Assembly (NCBI GenBank): GCA_030142905.1
Contig: JASJOG010000280.1
Span: 180,001 to 244,000, forward strand
Direction: 5' to 3'
Length of the DNA stretch: 64,000 nt
Origin: Heliopora coerulea
Taxonomy: Eukaryota > Cnidaria > Anthozoa > Scleralcyonacea > Helioporidae
This document shows positions 55,455-64,000 of the stretch, in pieces; position 1 is the stretch's first letter, and each line of letters starts with the position of its first letter. A program made the translations under genes and the position numbers. The notes under the pieces were generated by a model. It worked only from the letters and a program-made list of their open reading frames with translations. It had not been told where the DNA came from and did not search any database.

Positions 55455-56460
55455 TCTATAATTACATATTGGAATAATTATATGGCTAACCAATAGAAAA
55501 CAGGGAGACGTGACAGGAAGTGACACGCATACGGAAGTGGAGAGCATTAGAATAGAGAAAGAGGTGTAGAAGAGATATTTTCGTTGAGAGACGGCTTGTA
55601 TTTAGAAATAAATAAACTCTCAGGAATGAGGAGTTCAAAGTAAGAGGAAGACCTGCAGGAAGAAATAATGGAAAAATCATTGGGATAAATGGCGTGATTA
55701 GTCTGCCAAGTATGAGCCTGGATACTGGAAGTAGGAAACGAAGTGGTTGCTCGTTTCTTACCCGTCAAAGGCAAAACCCCCATGTGTTCTGAGATACGCT
55801 TGTGTAAGTGGCGCCTTGTTTGACCCAAATACAATGCTCCACAGCATTGACACGTATATTTGTAGACAACACGCGATCTCATTAACATGAAGATCCGGTC
55901 CTTGAAAGGGAAGAAACCAGACAACCGTCTTTCAGATTGAAAAATAAAACTCAAAGTAACTTGTGGGAAAGCAGATAAACATAGTTTAGAGACCTGTGTT
56001 CGGATCTGTAAGGCATGTGATCCTGTGAAAGGAAGCTCAAAATAGATGATATTTTTCGGAGGAGAATCAGTATCTTTTGTGGTGGGACAAAACAGACGAT
56101 CAAGAAAAAGACGGATGCAGCGATCAAGAAAAATCTCAGGATAACCATTCCTAAGCAAGAACTTCTTAAGTTTAAGAACTTCAGCGTGAAAATGGTGAAA
56201 GGTCAAGCTATATATTAATAGTAAATGATCGCACTCATGAAGGGAGAATACAATATTTTTCTGCACCTTAAATAGTGCAGTCGTAGTTCTGTGAAAAGCC
56301 TTGTATGTGGACTGTATAAGTTCATGAAAATCTCTTTGGATGGAATGATGACGATGTAGTACACAAACTGCCTTCAGTATCAGTTTAAATGAAACAATGA
56401 GATTGAGATTTAATATTGGGAAAAGACAATAACACCCCAAATATCATCATTCTTTAGCAG
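55346..56460 (-). mobile_element. Penelope-like element 3' part
   Basis: On the minus strand one long open frame (56440-55547) is followed by a short non-coding tail with an (AT)n run (55419-55450) and the phrase CACAACGAAACGTCAG (complement, about 55350-55365), common at Penelope ends. The RT catalytic half is absent, so the copy is 5'-truncated. Confidence 0.78.
55547..56440 (-). CDS. Penelope-like protein: RT C-terminus plus GIY-YIG endonuclease (intact 297-residue frame)
   Basis: The frame begins within the RT thumb region (KFLLRNGYPEIFLDRCIRLF near residue 90, matching the 'leu-lys-lys-asn-gly-tyr-pro' landmark). It then holds a GIY-YIG nuclease: VVYKYTCQCCGALYLGQTRR and HLHKRISEHMGV, followed by His-containing KKRATTSFPTSSIQAHTWQT and a conserved end LFISKYKPSLNENISSTPLS. 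The Cys pair before the Tyr-Leu-Gly motif is a Penelope hallmark. The frame is unusually free of stops for a truncated copy. The N-terminal Met is arbitrary. Confidence 0.82.
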   Translation of the reverse strand: MGCYCLFPILNLNLIVSFKLILKAVCVLHRHHSIQRDFHELIQSTYKAFHRTTTALFKVQKNIVFSLHECDHLLLIYSLTFHHFHAEVLKLKKFLLRNGYPEIFLDRCIRLFLDRLFCPTTKDTDSPPKNIIYFELPFTGSHALQIRTQVSKLCLSAFPQVTLSFIFQSERRLSGFFPFKDRIFMLMRSRVVYKYTCQCCGALYLGQTRRHLHKRISEHMGVLPLTGKKRATTSFPTSSIQAHTWQTNHAIYPNDFSIISSCRSSSYFELLIPESLFISKYKPSLNENISSTPLSLF

Positions 56461-56471
56461 ATTAAAATCTT

Positions 56472-56519
56472 CAATTTGACATTTGCCCCTGGCAACAGCC
56501 AAGGGCAAATGTCAAATTG
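56472..56519. repeat. Compact hairpin with 22-bp arms and 4-nt loop
   Basis: CAATTTGACATTTGCCCCTG plus GC, loop AACA, then the reverse complement with a single mismatch. It lies just beyond the Penelope-like element. CAAATGTCAAATT repeats once more at 56524-56536. Could be an element end or a small-RNA precursor. Confidence 0.85.
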
Positions 56520-57770
56520 AACACAAATGTCAAATTCTGAACCCAAACACCAAAGCCTTATAACATTTCCGCATGATGGTCGTTATAAGTAGGACTCGAA
56601 GGTTTGCTTTAATAATAGAGTGATGGGTTAAAAAAATACAGCTTCATCCGTATACATTTCAAAATAACTTAAATGCAAAATAGAAGTGTCCTAAGTACCA
56701 ACATGTCAACCCTTGTTTCCACTTTTATCTTTTCTTGCGATTAATATAAAGTGGATTCGTTCAATATCGCTGCAGCTAGATTCACATCTTTAAGGTGGCC
56801 TTATATTTAAAATATCGACATCTTCGGAAATATTATTTTGGCTATATTCTCTCTAAATTTTATTTAGAATGCAATAGTAATGACCTTGACGTGAACTTAA
56901 ATGACCCCGAAGTTCTTTTGATGCGCACTTAAAGGGAAGAACCTTCATTTCTTCCCCATATTGACCTTGAATGACCTTGAAAATTTTTACGTTGACGTTG
57001 ACTTTAACTTTGACTTTGACTTTGACCTTGACCTTGACCTTGACCTTGGAACAAGAGCCTCAGGAAAACATTGAGCATATTAAGAGCATCTTTAGGTCCT
57101 TCTTAAAGATGTTGGAAGACAACAAACTCTGCAGAGCATATTCAATGTTAACCTTTGATTCTACTTTTCCGTAGATGTTTAAGTTGTTGAGAAACATCTT
57201 TTTAAAAGGAAAAATTAAATTTGCTTTTTTACCGATTCCTACCAAATTTTCAACACCGATACCTAACATAACAATCCAGGAACTGAACCTATAAAATTAA
57301 GTTAATGTTTTAACACTTTCTAAAATTGTACATTGTCTAGTTACTTTGTCCATTGTGTAGAATCTAGAAAAGAATCTGAAAAAGCTCGGAAAGTGTGTAG
57401 TTTTTAGGTTTAGTACCTGGAGTAGCTTTGTGCTAATGCACAAAAACCTATATAAAACATACCTGACCATTGGATAGTTCTACGTCATGTTTGAAAGTAG
57501 GTAAAATATTTAATTGTTTATGCTCCATTATCTAGGTTACCTTGGCAACTGACAAATTAAAAAGATGATTTTGAAAGTTAAGATTCGATATGCTGCTATG
57601 ATAACAAACATATTTGCCTTAATATTTAAACATCGAAAAAATTTTTTTTTTTAAAAAGATCACTTTAACGTCAATTGATTAAATACTCGCAGAGTAGCTT
57701 ATTAATAATCCGAAAAAGGTATCTTTGAATAATTGGCATCGTCTGAATTGATTGAGCAATACATCTCCTC
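56520..57770. other. Intron or intergenic stretch with a TTGACC hexamer repeat
   Basis: Apart from the hexamer array at 56991-57049, nothing is recognised. Frames 56971-57174 and 57060-57269 are by-products. Confidence 0.45.
56991..57049. repeat. TTGACT/TTGACC hexamer array
   Basis: About nine units: GTTGAC, TTTAAC, TTTGAC x3, then CTTGAC x4. The complement reads (AAGGTC)n, so it contains overlapping TCAAGGTCA, the monomer site of ERR/SF-1-class nuclear receptors. Further single TTGACCTTGA words occur at 56881-56887 and 56960-56982. Confidence 0.85.
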
Positions 57771-57962
57771 ATGTTTACATTGACTTTGGCATATTTAGGT
57801 TTTCTAATTTTTTGTACTTCCGCTAATTCAAGTGTTTTGTATGCTGCAAAGGCTAAAATATCTTCGCTGCAGCCTCAGATTTTTGGGTTTGATTCGGAGT
57901 TTAAAATACAGTACGAGGACTTGAACGATATTCGAGTGAAGCACTTCAAGTTATACGCATGA
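57771..57962 (+). CDS. Possible small secreted peptide (63 residues), weak
   Basis: ATG 57771 starts a frame whose first 18-20 residues (MFTLTLAYLGFLIFCTSA) look like a signal peptide with a plausible cleavage after NSS or SVLYA. The rest (KISSLQPQIFGFDSEFKIQY) is not recognised. There are no splice signals and no family. It may equally be a chance frame or part of a retroelement. Confidence 0.25.
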   Translation: MFTLTLAYLGFLIFCTSANSSVLYAAKAKISSLQPQIFGFDSEFKIQYEDLNDIRVKHFKLYA

Positions 57963-57996
57963 ACTGTACCAAGGATTTTCGTCCCCACGTTTTCAG

Positions 57997-58019
57997 ATAG
58001 CCCACCCCAACAGAGATAA
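57997..58019 (+). CDS. Candidate terminal exon of the receptor tail (very weak)
   Basis: After a good acceptor (cgtccccacgttttcag) the phase that follows B2 reads Asp-Ser-Pro-Pro-Gln-Gln-Arg and a stop (58017-58019). It would close the receptor gene about 3.1 kb after exon B2. Short tail exons are easy to find by chance, and the BEL element begins immediately after, so this is only a pointer. Confidence 0.2.
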
Positions 58020-58022
58020 AAG

Positions 58023-60000
58023 ATATGCTATGTCCAAAACTACCTGAGAAATTGATGAGTACCAATCATATTAACACCTCATCTAAAAAAAGTGCCTGTG
58101 AAGAAAATAATGCAGTACCTGTTATAACTAAAGAAGACCGAGCAGAAGACAAAGGTACGTCTGATCCATACCACAGAATGTTGACTGAAAACGGAAAGGC
58201 TTGTCGAACACAGGTGCGCCACCACAATCGAACTGTTTCGTATGCATCATTGTCAAAGGAATGAAAACCATTCATTCTCGTTTGGAGTACAAAATTGGTA
58301 TGAAAGAATTAAAAACCAACAGGGAAGCCCTTGAAACACCGAAATGTAATTTTAATCAGACTCACAAAAGCTATCATGAGTTACTGGAAGCCAATGATGA
58401 AAAATAAATGTCTTACCTCTGGTTTTGACATGCGTGATTGCAAATTTTAATAATGTCAAGGAATTTGTAAACGAATTCAGACATTGTAAAGAATCGTAAA
58501 AATTCAGACGTACAAAAACATCTCACCATTCAAGCTCTTCTGCACCTTCACGAACGGTTAAAGCTGTGGCCAGGGCTGATAAGCTGAAGGCACAGATGGA
58601 ATTGCTAGACAAGGAGGCTGAGCTTAAAAGAGTGAAATTGATGAAAGAATTAGCAATGGCAAATGCCGAAGGAGACGCTCTTGAACATGAAGAGGACGCT
58701 AATATCTCAAACCAAGATTAAAACAAAGACATGCGCTAGAGAAGCGAGTTAAATCGAGATGCTTCTCTCTTTTATCCATGTCATGTCCCCCCATTAAGAG
58801 TGAACTGGCACAAGAGTCAATAAGTATTGAATCTCAAATAAATACTTTTCCAAATCCGTCCAGCTCTTCCCCATCAACGCCACCTCAATAATAACCGAGC
58901 TCGAACTCTGGAGGAGATAGCTGAACTTCAGGCCAAGAAAACGGAACTTATTATCCTGATACCAAATCAGAAAAGGATCACTTCCTTGTCAGTGCAGGAA
59001 TCACCAGCGTCCAACGGTAGCTACTTTGACTGCCCAATATTCACGATGGCTTTTGCGACAATTATTTGAAGTAGAGTGTCGGTCGATAAAGGAAAATTTT
59101 ATTTCTTAAATACCATACATCAGGGAAGGCTGACAATGTTATAAAGTGCTTTGTGACTCCTAATTCTGAAGATGGTTACAAGCAAACTAAAAACATCCAT
59201 GTTTAACGATTTGAAGATCCTCACCGTGGCTCAGATACATATAAAATACGAGCAAGTAAGTGGCTCCAAATACGTGAGGGGGACGGTAGCGGGTAACAAG
59301 CATTCTCAGATTTCCTTCGTCAATACGAGGGAACCATGAAAACTATGAAATTTGTGAACGATCTGCCCTCAGCTGCAATTACGAAACAAGTTAGTTCCAA
59401 GCTGTATTCTTACTCAGGTGTAAAATGGTGTTTACTTGCATTTAATATAAAGAAGAAACACAAAAGAGCAGTTCTAAGGGGGGCAAGGGGGAGCGCCTTC
59501 CCTCAAAATGTTTTTCAGAGTGGGATTTTAGATCCGTCCAAATGTTAAAAATCTAATTTAAGACCTTTATATTTTGCTCCGAAGTGCCCTCAAAAGTAGG
59601 AAATGCCGTTCCAGAGGCCCAAAATTCAAAACATTTTCCGGGGGGCATGCATTGGGACCCCCTACAAATGTGTCGTCACAAATAAGGTAACCTATACGTA
59701 TTCTGCGACTTCAAAAAAAGTCCTAGCGGCGCCACTGCAAAGAATTTGCCAAGGGTAAACCTTATCGTGCCACAGATCCTGTCTTCTCGCCGCACCTTTT
59801 TAAGGCTGAACGCAGAAAAGATTGAAATATGAGCAGGCGCTAGGCGTAAACTGTATCGTAACTGAAGCTGGGCATAATCAGCATGATAGCAACCGTTATT
59901 CTTACCAAGGAACTCCTCGACAAGGAAGATCATGTCCCATGTTTTTAAACTCTAGTGAGCTTCCCAACTGCGACAAATAAAGCATGAAGATTTTAAAACA
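58023..60000 (+). pseudogene. BEL/Pao Gag remnant
   Basis: Early part: RMLTENGKACRTQVRHHNRT (58165-58225), then NREALETPKCNFNQTHKSYH and ELLEANDEK (58318-58405). The coiled, charged segment KAVARADKLKAQMELLDKEA (58559-58620) continues to about 58720. The later domain reads FLRQYEGTMKTMKFVNDLPS (59310-59365) and, beyond the MITE, FAKGKPYRATDPVFSPHLF (59746-59800). Frames change several times. BEL Gag forms the particle shell. Confidence 0.7.
59469..59737. mobile_element. 269-bp hAT-like MITE in the BEL gag
   Basis: The right end complement reads CAGTGGCGCCGCTAGGAC and the left begins CAGTTCTAAGGGGGG. The 8-mers caaaagag and caaagaat flank it, similar but not identical. The core ccggggggcatgcattggga resembles the end of the 48915-50705 element (ccgggggagcatgttcctgg), so the two are related. 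Confidence 0.68.
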
Positions 60001-60053
60001 TCGCAAAACGTGTTTAAGCTCGATCATACCGTTTAGATGAAATCAAATTTCCA

Positions 60054-61004
60054 ATGACAGGGATTGCGAATGAATGGCATCTCCTGAATAAAATAGCAGA
60101 CAAGATATACCCATATCAGAGTGACGTAAACATAGGACTCCTTATTGGTTACATTAGTCCAAAAGCAATAAAGACAAGAGAAGTTATGTTTGGTAAAGGG
60201 GATAGTCCCTACGCAGTCAGAACTCTACTTGGATGGGGAATAACTGGACCAATCAATCCACAAAGCAAATTACTGGAAGATAGTAAAGAACACAGTATGG
60301 CCTCGTGCAACATAAGTATGACACAAGAGATTGACAATGATCTTCTCCTTCAATATCAGCCTCATCCGCGAAAGCCACACTAAAAATTTAACTCATTCGC
60401 AGTAAAGAGGATATTGGAAACGGATTTTTGTAAAAAAAATAACTTTGGTCAAACGCTCTCTCAAGAAGTTAAATAGTTCTTAATAATTGTTAAACATGCA
60501 AGTGGTAAAAACAGGAGAACTATTTACTCGCACTGGACTAGTTATGTGTCTCAAGGTACTACAAAAAAATCTATCCTTGGTCATGCTGTAGGTGCAGTAC
60601 TGCACCATTTTTTAGACGCGAGCACTGAAGACGGTGGTCAATGTTCCTATCGCAGGTTTAAAGATGATTAAAACCACATCCATTTCTCGTTTTTTGTTGG
60701 AAAGGCAAGTGTTGCACTCTTCAAGTCAATGGTAATCCCTTGCCTGGAGATCACAGCTGCTGTTATGTCGGTCAGAACAAGTTATTATTTACAGCAAGAG
60801 CTAGAAATTGAAGAGGTCAAAGAGGTCTTCTGGACCAAAAGCAAAGTAGACATCGCCTATATTACAAATGAAACCAGAAAATTCCACGTTTTGTTGCAAA
60901 TCGATTGCAACAAATTAAAGATCGTACCTCTTCCGATCAGGGGCAAATTAGAGAGCCATTGCTTTATGTCTTCAATACAAGCAGAAGTTCAAATAAAGGT
61001 TTAA
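60054..61004 (+). pseudogene. BEL/Pao protease-RT boundary and RNase H fragments
   Basis: 60054-60383 reads VNIGLLIGYISPKAIKTREV and YAVRTLLGWGITGPI, the end of the BEL protease domain entering RT. 60729-61004 reads MVIPCLEITAAVMSVRTSYY, VKEVFWTKSKVDIAYITNE and RKFHVLLQI, the RNase H region (P-R-L-E-L-x-A and the T-D-S-K block, here with T-K-S-K, so the catalytic Asp is lost). The RT core with Y/F-x-D-D between them is missing. Confidence 0.82.
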
Positions 61005-61249
61005 CCGTAATATTCTTTTTGATTTAGCGAGGCTTTCACAGCAAGCCATTCCAGTGAACATTTTTCAACAGTTAATCCACAGTTTCTTATAGTAGCAGCC
61101 ATTAAGGAGGCGGAGTATCAAATCATTAGAGTGGCAAAAGCTGGGAATTTTGGACAGGATATCAAGCCCTTGATGTCAAACAAACATGTAGATCGTAACC
61201 CAAGATCCACTCAAAGAAAGTCTGCTATGAAGAGTTAAAGTTCTCCTTT

Positions 61250-61470
61250 CAAGCTTGACCAATTCCTGGACTCTATCTTTTCATTACCAAGTCCTAGCTT
61301 CCATTGTAAATACCTTAGCTATTAGCGTAGACATTAACTAACGAATCTCTTGTAATTTGTACACATTTTTTTTGTTTTTTTAACTTTTCTCACGCCCTTC
61401 GTGGAAACCAGCTTATGTTGTCGAGGCTAGCGTGAATAAATTAGTTATCATCATCATCATCATCATCACC
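61250..61470 (+). mobile_element. LINE-like 3' end with ATC tail inserted in BEL
   Basis: A non-coding piece ending GAGGCTAGCGTGAATAAA and then (ATC)n at 61446-61468. It breaks the BEL polyprotein just before LRVGGHLEHVNMEESIKFP (61471 onward). This is typical of a 5'-truncated CR1-like insertion. The left edge is approximate. Confidence 0.55.
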
Positions 61471-62720
61471 TTGCGAGTCGGTGGACACCTTGAGCATGTG
61501 AATATGGAAGAGAGTATCAAGTTCCCGGTGATTTTTCCGAGAAAGATCCATATTACTAAACTGTGATCAAGCATTTCATGAACAATTAGAACATCAAGGG
61601 TGAGCTATGACCCCAGGAGATATTCATTCCTGTGGATCATGAATCATTGGCGGATCCGCTGATATGGCTGCATTTATTTGCACTTGTGTCAAATGAAGTA
61701 AACTCAGAGGAATGGTACAGGAACCGAAGATGGCGCATCTTCTCAATAGTCCGTTGAATCCAAAAGCACCTTTCATAAACTGTGCAGTAGAATATTTTTA
61801 GTCAATAGAAAAGGAAAAAATACTTTCATTAATGAAACGAAGAGATATGGAGTCCTTTTCACCTGTATGGTGTCAAGGGCCAAACAGTTTGAGTCCTTGA
61901 GCACTTTGGACGTCGTTTCATATGCCGTACGAGACCAATTTGATAACTGAGAAGCAATCAAGGAACGAACTTTCTTGGCGCTAGAAAGGAACTTCGGAAA
62001 GCCAAGGCTGAATCCAAACACCACAAGATCAGGTCAGATTTACCTAAGAACAATAGCAACTGGTTCCGTTTTAGAATGCTTGTGCCGTCAGCCAGTTACA
62101 AGGAATGGGTATCGGAAAGAGAGATAAGAACTGTCAGGAGCGTGATGTCTGTGATCAACGAAAAAAATGGTACCATATTAGACGATGAAGCTCTCAGGAC
62201 CTTTTTCTGTGAAATGGAGGCAATTGTTAACAGCCGTCCACTAACAACTAGTAATCTAAGTAACCCTGGTACTTCGTGTCCGCTAACTCCCAATCATCCC
62301 CTGACAATGAAATCGAAGGTATTCCTCCCTCCATTGGGCATGTTCTAGTCACCAGATCTTTCGTCAAGAATGTACTGGAGAAGGATACAGCATCTTGTTA
62401 ATGAGTTTTTGTATAGCTGGAGGAAACGGTTTATTTTAATCCTTCAAGATCGACATAACTGCAACCACACAAGAAGACACTTGGTTGTTAACGACATCGT
62501 TATTATTAAAGATGACAGTCTTCCAAGGAATTGTTGCCAACTAGCCCGTGTCTCAAGAACCAGTATCACTGATTGTGGTCATGTGTGAACAGTACAAGTT
62601 GTCCTTGGAGATCCTGCCTTTAGTGCTGACGGTCGGAGAGTCGGGACAGTCAGATACTACGAATGCTCAAAAAAGAAACCAACTCTGTTTCTACGCAGCA
62701 AAGCTGCAAAAGAATGAAGA
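61471..62720 (+). pseudogene. BEL/Pao integrase and C-terminal region
   Basis: Zinc-domain start LRVGGHLEHVNM (61471-61506). After a damaged core come NVPSAS-like VPSASYKEWVSEREIRTVRS (62080-62140), DDEALRTFFCEMEAIVNSRP (62180-62240), LTPNHPLTMKSKVFLPP (62284-62334), then RRIQHLVNEFLYSWRKRFIL (62376-62440) and NDIVIIKDDSLPRNCCQLAR (62491-62550). This last block is the highly conserved C-terminal end of BEL integrase, which inserts the DNA copy. Frame breaks near 62060 and 62345. Confidence 0.88.
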
Positions 62721-62760
62721 CTTGGGTTAGATCCGCTGAAAGGAGCCTTGGCAATAGTGT

Positions 62761-63512
62761 GACCTTCATCATTAAATACTTGGTTTGAACGTTATTATAC
62801 GAGAAATAAGCTATTTCAGGGATGCCACGTTGATATTGAAGTCAGTATATTTAGCTCCCATAATTCACGTACTTCCGGCAATACAATTGTTTTGTATCTA
62901 GCGAACACTCACGGTATGGGTAACTCGTCTAGCCGCAAAATTTTTATATCTCTTACGAAGGCGTATACTGTAAGTACTAAATTGTGAGACATTTCGAATG
63001 AAATATTCTGGAATCATTCTTATAATCCTTGGCAAGAGGTAACACTGCAAGGGTCAGATACATGACTATTCGTTTACTTGCATTTTTAAACTTCGTATCC
63101 GCTTGGTTTAGTATATCCGATCAAGGGTCAATCCATTTACAGTACTTTTGTTGTTTGCCATACTTCTATGCTAAGTAATCGAAGTATGTCCACCTTTACT
63201 TTAAAGCCGTTAATTGTGAATGTCCAATCCCATTGGATAGTTTATTTGCTTTAATAATCCTTAATTTAGTTTGCGAGAACTATGGCATGTTAGTATGAAT
63301 TCAACAACAGTGACGTTTAGCTGGTACATTAGTAGCGTTTGCTCGATTGCTTGTTTTAAGGTAAAGTACGATCCTCTACTTGGAACGGCACGTCGTGAAT
63401 TTGTTTTGATAGCCGCTCCGACCTTGACACTTCAGATATAAATATTATTTGACTGACACACGTCTTGTCCCCTATCACACTCTAATAAACTAGTGGACCA
63501 ATTATACCTTAG
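62761..63512. other. Nothing recognised
   Basis: Possible BEL 3' LTR sequence could lie here, but no 5' partner was found. Confidence 0.4.
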
Positions 63513-63629
63513 AAGGTAGATGAACGATCTTCAAGCTCGATAAGTACCGAGCTGAGTATCGAGCTTCAAGATTGTTTATCTACCTTAATATATCCAAGCT
63601 CTCACGTTTCTCAAACATTAAACTGCTTC
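63513..63629. mobile_element. Second copy of the SINE-associated sequence, foldback form
   Basis: The arms aaggtagatgaacgatcttc..gctcgat (63513-63541) and the inverted copy (63558-63586) pair over 29 bp with three mismatches. The tail tcacgtttctcaaacattaaactg matches the copy at 34340-34554, but the tRNA head is absent. A similar 14-mer, attataccttagaa and attatacctcagaa, lies on both sides. Confidence 0.7.
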
Positions 63630-64000
63630 AATCATTATACCTCAGAAGTTATACCTTTTTCCTTTTTTCGTGCTACATCCCCATTTTTCCATGGTGCGTT
63701 CAGACGGATGAAGAGACGTACTTTTAGTCTTTATCGGTGCTTGCTATCCGGAGGTGTACGCGAAACTATGTCACTCTTATGAATAACCGTCCGTTAACAA
63801 ACATCGTCGTCTATTAAAGCTTCTGAAACAACAACCCTTTAAAAGGACTCAAAATAAAAATTTGTGAAACTATATACTTTGAAGGAGACAATAATTTGCT
63901 TCAGACTTACATTCCAACAATCCTCTTTGATTTGAAGACATTTCTACGGTGACGTTTGCTCTTCGAGATATAATAGATGCCAGATATTTACCTTGTATTT
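63630..64000. other. Nothing recognised
   Basis: No supported feature to the window end. Confidence 0.4.

Larger units (their letters stand above)
58023..62760 (+). mobile_element. BEL/Pao LTR retrotransposon remnant with nested insertions
   Basis: Plus-strand Gag, protease/RT boundary, RNase H and integrase pieces of a BEL/Pao element appear in the right order. LTRs were not identified. A 269-bp hAT MITE (59469-59737) lies in gag and a LINE-like 3' end with an ATC repeat (about 61250-61470) lies before the integrase. Many stops and shifts, and a large part of the RT is missing. Confidence 0.85.

Noticed and set aside
61773..62024. Minus-strand 83-residue frame
   Set aside because: Overlaps damaged BEL integrase sequence on the plus strand and has no motif.

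Overview
This is a eukaryotic, animal, AT-rich window that looks cnidarian (a coral or sea anemone is my best guess; no single base proves it). The reasons are short phase-matched exons separated by very long introns, and a dense mix of repeats: Penelope-like elements (one with hammerhead ribozymes), Ty3/gypsy and BEL/Pao LTR elements, CR1/L2-like LINEs, piggyBac, Tc1, hAT and Crypton remnants, and tRNA-derived SINEs. No bacterial features, CRISPR arrays or operons are present.

The only host gene I can reconstruct is on the + strand and runs through most of the window. It is a leucine-rich-repeat-containing GPCR (LGR / relaxin-receptor-like). Two or three LRR exons (4187-4258, 4368-4439, 7954-8028) lie far upstream of one large exon (22518-23554) that holds the hinge and all seven membrane helices. 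The cytoplasmic tail is then built from a string of small phase 1-1 exons: 24497-24577, 26318-26395, 27068-27163, 41486-41590, 51242-51346, 53295-53399 and 54775-54879. The last four are each exactly 105 nt and form an A-B-A-B pattern, a tandemly duplicated two-exon cassette. Because every tail exon is symmetric in phase, any of them can be skipped or duplicated without breaking the frame. This is the most interesting host signal in the window.

Region by region: 1-4 kb holds a Crypton remnant and an internally deleted piggyBac copy with intact TTAA ends. 4-8 kb holds the LRR exons around a dead Tc1 element. 11.4-16.1 kb is a LINE with ORF1, ORF2 and 3' tail, followed by an 82-85 bp tandem repeat. 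17-22.5 kb holds a SINE, a gypsy gag remnant split by a small MITE, and a Penelope-like element. 22.5-27.2 kb holds the 7TM exon and the first three tail exons. 27.18-35.32 kb is a gypsy element with both LTRs and a 5-bp target duplication, which itself contains a 3.4 kb hAT transposon and a SINE; it landed 18 bp after the end of a receptor exon. 35.3-38.3 kb has two hammerhead ribozymes, a large hairpin and a Penelope-like element with inverted ends. 39.5-46.2 kb holds two LINE fragments, a gypsy remnant and an old tandem repeat. 48.9-50.7 kb is a non-autonomous hAT-like element filled with a 51-bp minisatellite. 51-55 kb holds the last three cassette exons. 55.3-56.5 kb is a third Penelope-like element, followed by a 22-bp-arm hairpin. 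58-62.8 kb is a BEL/Pao element with its own insertions.

All mobile-element genes here carry stops or frameshifts or lack parts, so none appears active. The receptor exons, in contrast, keep open frames and good splice signals.
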